Of a DNA stretch of 64,000 bases, positions 7,982 to 17,205 are shown in pieces (positions within the stretch are counted from its first letter, which is position 1; each line of letters opens with the position of its first letter). The notes under the pieces were generated by a model. It was given only the letters and a program-made list of their open reading frames with translations, made no database searches and was not told the DNA's origin. The stretch comes from Alkalibacillus haloalkaliphilus (GTDB lineage: Bacteria; Bacillota; Bacilli; Bacillales; Alkalibacillaceae): contig NZ_BJYA01000014.1 in assembly GCF_007991275.1 (NCBI RefSeq), forward strand, positions 84,976 to 148,975, read 5' to 3'. Both the position numbers and the translations under genes were made by a program.

Positions 7982-10900
7982 GTATCATCGTTTCAGTTGT
8001 CATGGTTGTCTCGCTTATGACACCCGCTTTTTCTTTCGCACAGACACAACCAGCATCAAAAGCTCTCCATGACAAAGCCCCTGAAAAAAAGATTAGTGAA
8101 CGACTTAGCACAGAGTTTGCTGAGGACGATCACGTCACTTTCCTTGTTAAGTTCAATGAAGTGGCAGATGTTATGAAAGTAGCTCAAGAATCTCAAGCAA
8201 AGGCTACTGACAACAACTTATCTGCATTAAGCGCAGAGTACACACAACGCTCTGCTGTAATCAATGAACTTAAATACGTTTCAAAAACTTCACAACAAAA
8301 TGTTAAAGCATTTTTAGAGCAAGAGATGGAAAATGGTAATGTAGACAATTTCCACTCTTATCACATTGTAAACGGGATGGCTGTTACAGCTCCTAAAGAA
8401 ATAGCTGAGAGAATTGCAGCATTTCCAGAAGTTGAAAAGCTTCTTCCTAACGAAGAGCGCCAACTGAACGAAGTAACAGTTGATTCAGAAGCTGAGCCAG
8501 TTGATTCTGAAATCCAAAACGTTGAATGGAACATAGAGCAAGTTAATGCCCCTGACGTTTGGGACATGGGAATCGACGGAGCTGGCGTTGTAGTTGGTGC
8601 TATTGACACTGGTGTTCAGTGGGATCACCCAGCACTAATGGAACAGTACCGTGGCTATGACGCAGCTACAGGTGAAGTTGATCATCAATATAGCTTCTTT
8701 GATGCAGTCGGCGGACAAGCTGAAGCTTATGATGACCAAGGTCACGGAACTCACGTAGCAGGTACAATGGTTGGTGCTGAGCCGGATGGGTCAAACCAAG
8801 TCGGTGTTGCACCTGGAGCAAAACACATTGCAGCCAAAGCTTTTGATGCTAGTGGTGGAGGAAATGATGCCAACATCTTAGCTGCTGGTGAATGGATGCT
8901 AGCTCCTGGTGGGGACGTTACTAAAGCTCCAGACGTTGTAAACAACTCTTGGGGTGGCGGACCTGGTTTGGATGAATGGTATCGTGATGTTGTCATTGCT
9001 TGGAGAGCTGCTGGTATTTTCCCTGAGTTCTCTGCAGGTAATACAACACTTACTAACCCTGGTGGACCTGGTTCAATTGCAGTTCCAGCAAACTACCCTG
9101 AATCATTCGCTACAGGTGCAACTGATAGCGACAACAACCTTGCAAGTTTCTCCTTAGAAGGCCCTTCACCATATAATGAAATTAAGCCGGAAGTTGTAGC
9201 TCCTGGTGTTAACATTCGCTCTGCAGTTCCAGGTGGTGGATATGAAGGCGGATGGAATGGTACATCCATGTCAGGACCAGCAGTTTCAGGCCTTGTAGCT
9301 TTACTTCTTCAAGCTAACGCTAACTTAGCCGTTGAAGATTTAGAAGACATCATTATGGACACAGCGACCCCACTTACAAACGACGACTATCCAGAAACAC
9401 CTAACAATGGATTTGGACATGGCTTAATCGATGCTTATGCTGCTGTTTCAGCAGTTGCTGATGGATTAGGTACAATTGAAGGTCATGTTTCTATGGAAGG
9501 TGAAGATACTGAACCTCCAACATATGAACATGAAGTACCAGCTGAAGAAGCATTCACTGACATGGATTTAGACTTAACAATTCATGCTAGTGACGATGTA
9601 GCTGTAACGTCAGTGTCAGTTGAATACACAAATGCTGACGGTGAGACGAATACAGTTGAAGCTTCACAACAGTCTGGTAACCATTTATCTGGAGAGTACG
9701 TTGCTACAATCCCAGGTGAAGACTTAGTTGAAGGTGATTTAACTTATTCAATTACAGTTGTTGACTTTGGTGAGAACGAAGTCGTAAGCGATGAATACTC
9801 CATTTCAATTGTTGGTGGTATTACAGTTGGATATTTCACTGACTTTGAAACAGACCCTGTCGGTTGGGATACATTTGGCGAAAACGTATCTTGGGAGCAT
9901 GGCGAACCGACTTCAGGTCCAGGTGAAGCATACTCTGGAGATCACGTATACGCAACAAACCTTTCTGGTGATTATAACAACGACGAAAACGGTACTTTAG
10001 TAATGCCACCAATCGATCTTCCAGAAGGTGAATCATACTTGCAGTTCCAACACTACTATGACATTGAAAGTGGTTGGGATTATGCTCACGTATTCATCTC
10101 AACTGATATGGAAGAATGGACTGAACTGTTAGAGTTAACAGGCTCTAACGATGGTTGGGAACCTGTTGAAGTTGATTTATCAGATTATGCCGGTGAACGT
10201 GTTTATATCGGATTTAACATGACGAGCGACTTTATCATCACTTACCCTGGTTGGTACATTGATGACGTTGGATTATCTGACGAGTCACTAGATTTACAAG
10301 GTGACTTATCAATTACACCTCACTCTATTGACGTTGATGTAAATGAGCGTGAAGGTGAACCAATGGACCCTTCTGAAATTCAACCAGTTATGACAAAAGA
10401 ATCTGACTCAATGGTTGAAGAAGAAACTTCACTTCTTCCACTAGATGCACAAGTATCAGTGTTAGAAAGTGGACGTTCTACCACAACGAGTCCAGTTGAC
10501 GGTAGTTACTCTTTAACTCATCCTTCTGGCGAATTTACAGTTTTAGCTGAAGCGTACGGTTTTTACTCAGATGAGCAATCTATTAACTTAGACGAGGACG
10601 AAACAGCTACAGCTAACTTTGTACTTGAAGAGCTACCAGAAGCAACATTAGATGGTACTGTTACAAGTGCTAATTCTGGTGACCCTATTGAAGGTGCTAC
10701 TATTCAACTAATTGAAGATGCTAATATTGACCCTGTCGAGACAGACGCTAACGGTCAATACGAACTTACTGCTTATGAAGGCGATTATACGTTAAGAATT
10801 TTCGCTCCTGACTTCAGCAGTAAAGAAGTTGAAGTATCTTTAGATCAAGACCAAGAGCTTAACATTGAGCTTGATCCATTATTCACTTACCCAGGTGGAG

Positions 10901-12345
10901 AAATTGGATATGATGATGGTACAGCGGAAAACGCTCGTGCTTTCTTCGACCCAGGCAACAAATGGGCTGTAAGAATGTCTTTACCTGAAGACAAAGACAG
11001 CGCGATTGTTACTGATGGTGTATTCCAGTTCCATGATAACGACTGGCCTGAGCCAGGCGGTACTGAATTTGCAGTAGAGGTTTGGGAAGCTGGTGAAGAT
11101 GGTATGCCAGGCGATCTAATTGCCGGCCCTGTTGAAGCAGAAGCAATCCGAAGCCTTGATGAATGGACAGTTGTTGATTTACGCGAACATAACATTGAAG
11201 TTGAAGGTGACTTCTTTATGGTTTATGTTCAAACAACTGACAACACTAATGCTCCAGGTCTAGCAACAGATGAAGACGGACCTTACGCGGAGAGAAGTTT
11301 CCAATCAGTTGATGGGACATGGTCTCAATCACCAGCTGATGAAGGTAACTACATGATCCGTTCTCGTGTAGCTTACGAGGTTGAAGAAGCTGAAATCACT
11401 TCACCGTCAGAACACTTCTATACTAATGAAGCTGATCTGACTGTCGAAGGTAATGCTTCACCTACAACAACCATTGCACTTGAAAACAATGGTGAAGAAG
11501 TAGGACAAATAGAAGTTGCAGATGATGGATTATTCGACTTCGATATCGAACTTTCTGAGGGCGATAACGAATTAACTGCTGTCACATATCTTAATGATGA
11601 GCTAGTGAACGAATCTGATAGTGTTACAGTAACACTTGATACAGAAGCTCCTCATTTAACAGTTGATAACCTAGAAGATGGTGATAAATTAAACACTGAA
11701 ACTGTAACGGTCGAAGGTGAAGTTTCAGATGAAAACTTAAATACTGTAAAAGTTAACGGAGATGACGCTTCAGTTGAAGATGGCCAGTATTCTCACCGCA
11801 TCATGTTAGATGAAGGTGAAAATAACATCGAAGTCGTCGCAACTGACAAAGCTGGTAACGAAACAGTTGAGTCGTTAACGGTTGATGTTAACTTTACAGC
11901 ACCTGAGATCGAAAATGTAACACCAGCTGAAGACCAAACAGTTGAAGTTGGTGAAACAGTCATGATTACGTTCGATAGTGAGCCTGGCCTTGACGCATCA
12001 TTCAAGGTTTATATGCCACTAACGAATGTTCAAAATGCTAATGAACTTCCTATGCAAGAAACTGAGGAAGGTCATTACGTTGGGTATTGGACAATTCCAC
12101 AAGGGATTGAAGCTGACGGTGCTGTGATCCAAGTCATCGCAGTAGATGATTATGGTAACGAAAGCACAGCTGAAGCTGATGGTGAAATTACGATTGTAAC
12201 TGATCAAGGTCCTGGTAACGGTAACCCAGGTGGACCGGGTAACGGTAATCCTGGTGGACCAGGTAACGGTAACCCAGGCGGTCCTGGTAATGGTAACGGA
12301 CCGGGCAACGGTAATGGCCATGGACCTGGTGGACCTAACAGATAA
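7966..12345 (+). CDS. Secreted subtilisin-like serine protease, bacillopeptidase F type
   Basis: A 1459-residue exoprotein. Residues 1-26 form a signal peptide ending AFSFA; an inhibitor-I9-like propeptide follows to about 170. The S8 catalytic domain has Asp214 (AIDTG), His260 (GHGTHVAG) and Ser434 (NGTSMSGP). Downstream are an Ig-like stretch after DTEPPTY, a MAM/immune-inhibitor-A-like domain from about 620 (YFTDFETDPVGWDTFG), carboxypeptidase-regulatory-like sandwiches (about 820 and 890), and two or three bacterial Ig-like repeats, the first near 1145. The tail is Gly/Asn/Pro-rich. The order resembles Bpr of B. subtilis. I see no cysteine, LPXTG or SLH motif, so release into the medium is likely. 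The protein is markedly acidic, as in halophile exoenzymes. Confidence 0.92.
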   Translation: MVRWLSIIVSVVMVVSLMTPAFSFAQTQPASKALHDKAPEKKISERLSTEFAEDDHVTFLVKFNEVADVMKVAQESQAKATDNNLSALSAEYTQRSAVINELKYVSKTSQQNVKAFLEQEMENGNVDNFHSYHIVNGMAVTAPKEIAERIAAFPEVEKLLPNEERQLNEVTVDSEAEPVDSEIQNVEWNIEQVNAPDVWDMGIDGAGVVVGAIDTGVQWDHPALMEQYRGYDAATGEVDHQYSFFDAVGGQAEAYDDQGHGTHVAGTMVGAEPDGSNQVGVAPGAKHIAAKAFDASGGGNDANILAAGEWMLAPGGDVTKAPDVVNNSWGGGPGLDEWYRDVVIAWRAAGIFPEFSAGNTTLTNPGGPGSIAVPANYPESFATGATDSDNNLASFSLEGPSPYNEIKPEVVAPGVNIRSAVPGGGYEGGWNGTSMSGPAVSGLVALLLQANANLAVEDLEDIIMDTATPLTNDDYPETPNNGFGHGLIDAYAAVSAVADGLGTIEGHVSMEGEDTEPPTYEHEVPAEEAFTDMDLDLTIHASDDVAVTSVSVEYTNADGETNTVEASQQSGNHLSGEYVATIPGEDLVEGDLTYSITVVDFGENEVVSDEYSISIVGGITVGYFTDFETDPVGWDTFGENVSWEHGEPTSGPGEAYSGDHVYATNLSGDYNNDENGTLVMPPIDLPEGESYLQFQHYYDIESGWDYAHVFISTDMEEWTELLELTGSNDGWEPVEVDLSDYAGERVYIGFNMTSDFIITYPGWYIDDVGLSDESLDLQGDLSITPHSIDVDVNEREGEPMDPSEIQPVMTKESDSMVEEETSLLPLDAQVSVLESGRSTTTSPVDGSYSLTHPSGEFTVLAEAYGFYSDEQSINLDEDETATANFVLEELPEATLDGTVTSANSGDPIEGATIQLIEDANIDPVETDANGQYELTAYEGDYTLRIFAPDFSSKEVEVSLDQDQELNIELDPLFTYPGGEIGYDDGTAENARAFFDPGNKWAVRMSLPEDKDSAIVTDGVFQFHDNDWPEPGGTEFAVEVWEAGEDGMPGDLIAGPVEAEAIRSLDEWTVVDLREHNIEVEGDFFMVYVQTTDNTNAPGLATDEDGPYAERSFQSVDGTWSQSPADEGNYMIRSRVAYEVEEAEITSPSEHFYTNEADLTVEGNASPTTTIALENNGEEVGQIEVADDGLFDFDIELSEGDNELTAVTYLNDELVNESDSVTVTLDTEAPHLTVDNLEDGDKLNTETVTVEGEVSDENLNTVKVNGDDASVEDGQYSHRIMLDEGENNIEVVATDKAGNETVESLTVDVNFTAPEIENVTPAEDQTVEVGETVMITFDSEPGLDASFKVYMPLTNVQNANELPMQETEEGHYVGYWTIPQGIEADGAVIQVIAVDDYGNESTAEADGEITIVTDQGPGNGNPGGPGNGNPGGPGNGNPGGPGNGNGPGNGNGHGPGGPNR
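12208..12342 (+). repeat. 24-nt tandem repeat coding GPGNGNPG
   Basis: Three full 24-nt units encode GPGNGNPG, followed by degenerate GPGNGN units and a final GPGGPNR at the C-terminus of the subtilase. Codon usage differs between units at third positions, which argues against very recent expansion. Confidence 0.85.
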
Positions 12346-12368
12346 TTAATTGAAATTAGCCTATTAAA

Positions 12369-12404
12369 AGCAGGTGTCGTTTTCCGACACCTGCTAACTT
12401 TTTT
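12369..12404 (+). terminator. Terminator of the first subtilase gene
   Basis: AGCAGGTGTCG / CGACACCTGCT with a 5-nt loop, followed by AAC and six T. Confidence 0.9.
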
Positions 12405-12884
12405 CTAATAAACGTTCTTCTTTTCTAATAGACGCTCTTCAATAAATGCCACACGACTAGGGTCATTTACATAACTTAATAATTGTTGTTTCATGTTTGG
12501 AAATAAGCTTATTTTATGTAAGTCTTTTAAAGGAATCCATTTCACATCCGTTTGATAAGGATCAGGATCCTTTGGGAGCTTAGGAAAGGAACCTTCTTTA
12601 ATCGAACAGTTAAAAAACATCCCAACTTGATGCAATTCTCCAAACCGATAGTTACATAAATGTGGAGCGTATTCATAAGTAAAGGCTAATGAACCAACGT
12701 CCACATCAACCGAGGCCTCTTCCATTGCTTCTCTTTTCACTGCTTCAACTACCGATTCATTTGGCTCAACACCACCCGCGGGAAAATTAAAGTGTACACC
12801 TGTTTCATCATTAAACTCTACTAATAATATCGATTCATCTTCTATAATAATTGCTCCAGCTCTAACTCTTATATGTGTACTCAT
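12405..12884 (-). CDS. NUDIX hydrolase
   Basis: A 159-residue Nudix-fold protein, family of pyrophosphohydrolases acting on nucleoside diphosphates linked to another moiety. The Nudix box reads GGVEPNESVVEAVKREAMEE followed by ASVDV; the invariant G, E, RE and EE positions are present while the usual xG after EE is AS, a mild deviation. The N-terminal IRVRAGAIIIED strand and FNFPAGGVE precede it. No substrate-specific motif is evident. First of a minus-strand group of four small genes, with AAGGAG upstream of the ATG. The gene ends against the subtilase terminator. Confidence 0.88.
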   Translation of the reverse strand: MSTHIRVRAGAIIIEDESILLVEFNDETGVHFNFPAGGVEPNESVVEAVKREAMEEASVDVDVGSLAFTYEYAPHLCNYRFGELHQVGMFFNCSIKEGSFPKLPKDPDPYQTDVKWIPLKDLHKISLFPNMKQQLLSYVNDPSRVAFIEERLLEKKNVY

Positions 12885-12894
12885 TTAACACTCC

Positions 12895-13251
12895 TTAATT
12901 TGGTGTCGTACAAGCTAACAGAATGTTTCCTTCTGGGTCATAGAAATGACAACCCTTCATTCCTTCAGGGAAGTCCCTTATGTCATCGACATCTACTTCC
13001 ATATCGACTAACTGTTGATACGTCTGATCTATATCGTTTGTTTCAAAGAAAAACACTGAATATGGTAATGGGTTGAGCTCTTTCACTTGCGCAGGCAAAA
13101 GAATTAAAGTTGTACCCTCTAAGTCAAACTCTAAAAAGTCATCCTCTTCGCTTTTTACTTTAAAGCCAAAAACGCGTTTATACCATTCTTTAGAAGACTT
13201 AAAATCTACAAGGTGAATAAAACAGTTATTAATCTTATTTTTTACTAACAC
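12895..13251 (-). CDS. VOC (glyoxalase/bleomycin resistance) family protein
   Basis: A 118-residue protein with one vicinal-oxygen-chelate beta-alpha-beta-beta-beta module pair: FIHLVDFKSSKEWYKRVFGFKV at the start (only the first 20 residues are diagnostic), FFFETNDID in the middle and FYDPEGNIL at the end. Such small proteins bind a metal or a hydrophobic ligand and often act in detoxification; no function can be assigned. The start is GTG at 13251, 8 nt after AGGAGG. It lies 10 bp upstream of the NUDIX gene in the same direction. Confidence 0.85.
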   Translation of the reverse strand: MLVKNKINNCFIHLVDFKSSKEWYKRVFGFKVKSEEDDFLEFDLEGTTLILLPAQVKELNPLPYSVFFFETNDIDQTYQQLVDMEVDVDDIRDFPEGMKGCHFYDPEGNILLACTTPN

Positions 13252-13266
13252 TGCAAAAACCTCCTA

Positions 13267-13740
13267 TTATTTTAAACCAATCCTTTGCTTAGCTGAATTT
13301 GTTTTAGAACCCATTGATTCTTTACCAATCGCCTTACCCAAACCAAAGAGAGGCATATTGACATAGGCTGATTCGAACTTGCCTTCAGTCACAATATAAT
13401 TTTCGTGGTAGATTCCAACACTAGTATTATTTCGAGCTTTTTGATTAAATCTTTGCCAAGCCTTCAAGTGCCCCTCACTTCTTGAATAAGCTAAAAGCTC
13501 TTCTTCTGACCTCCAATACTGAACTGATAACGTCTCTCTAAAACGCCAAAAGTTTTCAAAAGCTAAACAACCCAATTCTTTATGTTGAGTTAACTCCTTT
13601 AACATAGGAGGCATCGCTAATAAGACAGGGAGCCATTTGTGAATAGCCCACCACTTTTTAATATGCATGCCAATTAAAAACACAACAACTTCTTCACGTT
13701 CTTGATTATTTGTATACCTTCCTTGATCAATACTAGCCAC
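13267..13740 (-). CDS. DUF4188 (monooxygenase-like fold) protein
   Basis: A 157-residue protein matching the DUF4188 family: GRYT near the start, VVVFLIGMHIKK, PMLKEL, a central VQYWRSEEELLAY and YVNMPLFGLGKA near the C-terminus. The family is thought to adopt a dimeric alpha/beta-barrel-like fold related to heme-containing aldoxime dehydratases/monooxygenases, but no activity is established. GTG start at 13740 with GAGGAGG 7 nt upstream. It sits 15 bp upstream of the VOC gene, so the small genes likely form one transcript. Confidence 0.82.
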   Translation of the reverse strand: MASIDQGRYTNNQEREEVVVFLIGMHIKKWWAIHKWLPVLLAMPPMLKELTQHKELGCLAFENFWRFRETLSVQYWRSEEELLAYSRSEGHLKAWQRFNQKARNNTSVGIYHENYIVTEGKFESAYVNMPLFGLGKAIGKESMGSKTNSAKQRIGLK

Positions 13741-13753
13741 TCACTTTCCTCCT

Positions 13754-14731
13754 CTATTTTGTAAGCACTTTAACGTATGCTCCTGTAATTGATTTTTTGT
13801 ATGCATCATTATTCATCAATTGAATTTTATTAGACAGTTTTGATGCTCTAATAAGTTCCCCTTCGTAAAAAATAGACGGATCTATAAGTCTAACTTTGCC
13901 TTTTCTATGGATATCATAATTTTTTGTATCACTTATTACGTTAGCGCTAGGCTGCAACTTTTCTATAAGACTTACAACCTCTGAATCCCGTGAACTTCTA
14001 ACATGTTCTAATAACTCTTCATCTTCTTTCAAAAAATCTTCGCTACTAATAATCTCTTTCTGCAGAGCAAGCTTTAATGCTTTTGCAAGCTGGTCGTTTC
14101 CATATATATTAAGAGGGTCCATGAAAAAATCAATTACTTCTTTGTAGTACGTTTCTACAAACCACTCTGCTACACTTAGATCATTTAAATACATCTTTCC
14201 ACCCACTACCGTTAAGTGTTCTAAAAACGTGTGAGATTCATGAAGCGTAATGTGCCCGTATTGTGTCATATCTCTTAACGTATAATCGACTCGATCTGCA
14301 CATAATTCAGGTGCCGGTTGTTCTAGCAAAGTCCACCTCGAATCATCTAGCAAAATCTCTTCGAAATGAAAGCCATACTTCTCTAAAATCACTGGAATAT
14401 CTGAGTGTTTAACAAACTGCTCGTATATATTTTCATGGTAATCTTCATCATCATGTTCTAATACATAATCAACGACATGAGAAAATGCTGTATGAGAAAG
14501 ATCATGTAAAAGTGCCGCAATCTGTTCTTCTAAAGAACCACCAAGCTTTCTAACTAGTAACATCACGCCTAATGAATGTTCATATCGCGTAACATTCCAC
14601 TTAGGATTCACCAAATAACTGGCTCCCCCTTGATGAATACCTTTTAGCCTTTGCACTGGCTTGCTTTCTATTAAGTCTCGTAATACGTTTTCTAATTCGT
14701 AACTACCGTAAAGCTGATCTTCAATAACCAT
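13754..14731 (-). CDS. HD-domain phosphohydrolase
   Basis: A 325-residue metal-dependent HD protein of the dGTPase/SAMHD1-like class. Seen: RYEHSLGVM (first His), ALLHDLSHTAFSH (HD plus downstream His) and ADRVDY (distal Asp), the four expected metal-binding positions. The N-terminal PVQRLKGIHQGG resembles the region before the HD motif in bacterial dNTP triphosphohydrolase relatives. Substrate not determinable. I start at the ATG at 14731, preceded by TTTGGAGG, rather than the TTG 15 nt upstream that overlaps that site. First gene of the minus-strand cluster ending at 12405. Confidence 0.85.
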   Translation of the reverse strand: MVIEDQLYGSYELENVLRDLIESKPVQRLKGIHQGGASYLVNPKWNVTRYEHSLGVMLLVRKLGGSLEEQIAALLHDLSHTAFSHVVDYVLEHDDEDYHENIYEQFVKHSDIPVILEKYGFHFEEILLDDSRWTLLEQPAPELCADRVDYTLRDMTQYGHITLHESHTFLEHLTVVGGKMYLNDLSVAEWFVETYYKEVIDFFMDPLNIYGNDQLAKALKLALQKEIISSEDFLKEDEELLEHVRSSRDSEVVSLIEKLQPSANVISDTKNYDIHRKGKVRLIDPSIFYEGELIRASKLSNKIQLMNNDAYKKSITGAYVKVLTK

Positions 14732-14818
14732 AATAATAACCTCCAAACTTATAAACTAGTATAATATTCACCCCACCTTCATGAATACACTTATAACAAA
14801 AGGATTGGAGGGACAAGT

Positions 14819-15229
14819 ATGAATCATAATACAACGAATATGATGTTAAGAATTGTGTTAGGTTTAATCTTTCTTGTGCATGGATTGGACAAGTTCCAAA
14901 CAGGTCTTGATCAAGTTGCGATGTGGTTTAGCAGCTTAGGGTTACCTGGAGTATTAGCTTACTTAGTGGCCTGGCTAGAAGTCTTAGGTGGAATTGCATT
15001 GATTATAGGATTTCAGACACGCTTTTTTTCAGGCGCTTTCATATTGCTGTTAGTCGGCGCTCTAGTTTCAGTCAAACTAAGTGCTGGGTTTCTCGGGGAT
15101 GGGTCTTCTGCTGGGTATGAATTTGACTTAGCTCTCTTAGCAATCGCCATTCATCTATTAAATGTTGGGCCAGCTTCGAGTTATTCTTTAGATCTTTACC
15201 TTCATCAAAGAAAAAATATCGGTGAATAA
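14819..15229 (+). CDS. DoxX family membrane protein
   Basis: A 136-residue integral membrane protein with four predicted helices. The first helix carries LRIVLGLIFLVHGLDKF, the hallmark of DoxX proteins, followed by WLEVLGGIALIIGF. DoxX relatives in Bacillus (CatD/YfiD type) are linked to redox or quinone stress, and one neighbour in this window is an MhqD-like esterase, but they are 8 kb apart, so no link is claimed. AGGATTGGAGGGAC precedes the ATG. Divergent from the HD gene. Confidence 0.85.
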   Translation: MNHNTTNMMLRIVLGLIFLVHGLDKFQTGLDQVAMWFSSLGLPGVLAYLVAWLEVLGGIALIIGFQTRFFSGAFILLLVGALVSVKLSAGFLGDGSSAGYEFDLALLAIAIHLLNVGPASSYSLDLYLHQRKNIGE

Positions 15230-15334
15230 CATTATACATGATACCTACTTAAACTGGAACATTTTTCTAAACAATCCCCTATATAAAACTTTAATTTATG
15301 TTATGATATTAAAAACAAAAAGGGGGACGCTAAA

Positions 15335-16354
15335 ATGATCCAATACCCACATCTTCCTGATCAAGCTACAATTGGTGTAACTGCACCTTCTTCTGGTGTT
15401 CCAGAGCCATTACACCATCTACTACACGAAGTACAAGCAAGTATGAAGCAAAAAGGGTACAGCACAACCTTTGGAGATACAGCTTGGACTCAAACTAAGT
15501 CAAAGTCTGCTTCTGCTATTAAGCGTGCTAAAGAGTTTGAAGAAATGATTCTTGATGAGTCTATTGATGCCATAATCCCGCCTTGGGGTGGAGAGCTTTT
15601 AATTGAAGTTCTAGAACATATAGATTTTAGTAGAATTCCTCAAAAGTGGATATTAGGTTACTCAGATACGAGTGCATTACTTTTATCAATCACTCTTAAA
15701 ACTGGTATTGCCACAGCTCATGGCACAAACATTGTAGACATTCGCGGGAAATATTCCGATCCAACCACATCAAAATGGGAAGACGTCTTAAAGACTAAGC
15801 AAGGTGAAACTATTAATCAATACAGCTCCGAGCTATACCAAAAAGAATGGGATTTCAACAATCCAACAGACCACATTTTCCATTTAACTGAGAGAACGAA
15901 CTGGAAAGTCATTAATGGAGATTCCTTTCATGCGGAAGGGCGTTTACTTGGTGGGTGCATTGATGTTATTCATCACCTAGTTGGAACGCCATACGGGGAT
16001 GTGTCTCACTTTAAACAAAAATACTTAGACGATAAAGAACCGATCATTTGGTATTTAGAAAACTGTGACCTTGCAACACCTGATTTAAAAAGGGCATTAA
16101 CACAAATGCGTTATGCTGGTTGGTTTGACCATTGTAGTGGAATTTTATTTGGACGAAGTGATGCTAACACATCTGTTGATGGTTATGCAGCTGAAGATGT
16201 GTGCGAAGAGATTTCCGCTGAATGTGGAGTTCCAGTCGCTTATGATATTGACTGTGGACACATGCCCCCTCAAATCACTTTTATTAATGGGGCTTGGACG
16301 GAAGTGGAAGTTCAACAAGGTAAAGGAATCGTTAATCAAACTTTCAAACCATAA
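15335..16354 (+). CDS. S66 peptidase (LD-carboxypeptidase / MccF-like)
   Basis: A 339-residue cytoplasmic serine peptidase. The N-terminus IGVTAPSSGV, the nucleophile motif GYSDTSAL (Ser about 110), the glutamate in WYLENCD (about 240) and the histidine in IDCGHMPPQ (about 308) give the Ser-Glu-His triad of family S66. Members cleave LD-peptides in muropeptide recycling or, as MccF, inactivate microcin C-like peptidyl-nucleotides. The insertion pattern (GGCIDV, ATPDL) looks closer to MccF-like proteins, so self-protection against such antibiotics is possible. AAGGGGG precedes the start. Confidence 0.87.
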   Translation: MIQYPHLPDQATIGVTAPSSGVPEPLHHLLHEVQASMKQKGYSTTFGDTAWTQTKSKSASAIKRAKEFEEMILDESIDAIIPPWGGELLIEVLEHIDFSRIPQKWILGYSDTSALLLSITLKTGIATAHGTNIVDIRGKYSDPTTSKWEDVLKTKQGETINQYSSELYQKEWDFNNPTDHIFHLTERTNWKVINGDSFHAEGRLLGGCIDVIHHLVGTPYGDVSHFKQKYLDDKEPIIWYLENCDLATPDLKRALTQMRYAGWFDHCSGILFGRSDANTSVDGYAAEDVCEEISAECGVPVAYDIDCGHMPPQITFINGAWTEVEVQQGKGIVNQTFKP

Positions 16355-16384
16355 AAAAGCTGTTCCCTTTAGGAACAGCTTTTT
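16353..16384. terminator. Bidirectional terminator between convergent genes
   Basis: AAAAAGCTGTTCC / GGAACAGCTTTTT, 13-bp stem, between the S66 peptidase gene and the lipoprotein gene. Confidence 0.9.
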
Positions 16385-16390
16385 CATTAC

Positions 16391-16993
16391 TTACTCTTCT
16401 TCCTCTTCTTCTTCCTCTTCTTGATCATCAGGATGTTCACCATCTAAATAACCGAAGTGGAAGTTATCAAATAACCATTCACCATCAACATCTCTTACGT
16501 TATAAACATAATGGCCACGGTTCTCTTCTACATCACCACTAATTGTTTTACTAATTTGAATGTTACCTTCCATAAGCTCTACAGTATCGAAACTTGATGC
16601 ATCATCTTCTTCAAGCGTTAATGCATGATCTAGCTCAGCCCAAGTACCATCTTCATCATATGCTAAACCAGCAATTTCATTTGCTTGATTTTCAGAAATT
16701 GGTGCATTCTCAACTAAATAGTCAGCAACCTCTTCAACAGAACCGAAATCAGCTTCTGCACCTGGCTCATAAATATCGCCGATTACTTCACTATAAGTGC
16801 GCACAGCTTCTAAGCCGATATCTTCTACACTACCTTCTGAAGCAGCCTCTTCATCTTCTTCAGAACCATTTTCCTCACCTTCTGTTTCTTCTGTCTCTTC
16901 TTCATTCTCTTCTGGTTCTTCTACTTGGTCATCACCATTACATGCTGCTAAAACCATAATGGCTACAAGTAAAAACGCAAGATATTTCTTCAT
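16391..16993 (-). CDS. Acidic lipoprotein with poly-glutamate tail, function unknown
   Basis: A 200-residue predicted lipoprotein: signal peptide MKKYLAFLLVAIMVLAAC with a lipobox LAAC, then a low-complexity Glu/Gly linker (residues ~24-55), a ~130-residue globular part, and a C-terminus ending in nine consecutive Glu. The globular part (WELFDNFHF-like ending, here GEWLFDNFHFG) resembles NTF2-like or DUF4878-type lipoproteins only loosely. I start at the ATG at 16993, which follows GGGAGGGG; the frame extends upstream without another site. Monocistronic. Surface-anchored outside the membrane; role unknown. Confidence 0.75.
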   Translation of the reverse strand: MKKYLAFLLVAIMVLAACNGDDQVEEPEENEEETEETEGEENGSEEDEEAASEGSVEDIGLEAVRTYSEVIGDIYEPGAEADFGSVEEVADYLVENAPISENQANEIAGLAYDEDGTWAELDHALTLEEDDASSFDTVELMEGNIQISKTISGDVEENRGHYVYNVRDVDGEWLFDNFHFGYLDGEHPDDQEEEEEEEEE

Positions 16994-17130
16994 CTTGAAA
17001 CCCCTCCCAAAATTCAAAAAATTTTAACTAGGGCTAATTTTAAACCTTTTGTAGGACAAATGTCAACAAAAAACTACGCCTTTCGAAATAAATTTACAAA
17101 AAATGCAACAAATACTGACAAAATATACGC

Positions 17131-17160
17131 TTGCACATAACCACCTTAAAGATATATACT
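17131..17160 (+). promoter_or_regulatory. Promoter and probable operator of the first GntR-ABC module
   Basis: TTGCAC (17131-17136), 18 nt, TATACT (17155-17160). It is followed by alternating AT-rich sequence (TATATACATAGCTATATA, 17161-17178) that resembles sites of YtrA-type GntR regulators and the operator of the second module at 54342-54361. Confidence 0.55.
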
Positions 17161-17205
17161 TATATACATAGCTATATAACCATTAAACATAAGGTGGTGA
17201 TTTTA

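Noticed and set aside
12019..12321. Minus-strand Thr/Val-rich repeat frame opposite the subtilase tail
   Set aside because: It is the complement of the GPGNGNPG repeats; no start signal and inside a confident gene.
17131..17205. N-terminal extension of the first GntR protein to the ATG at 17131
   Set aside because: The ATG overlaps the -35 box and has no ribosome site; the TTG at 17206 follows AAGGTGGTGA and gives the normal family start.
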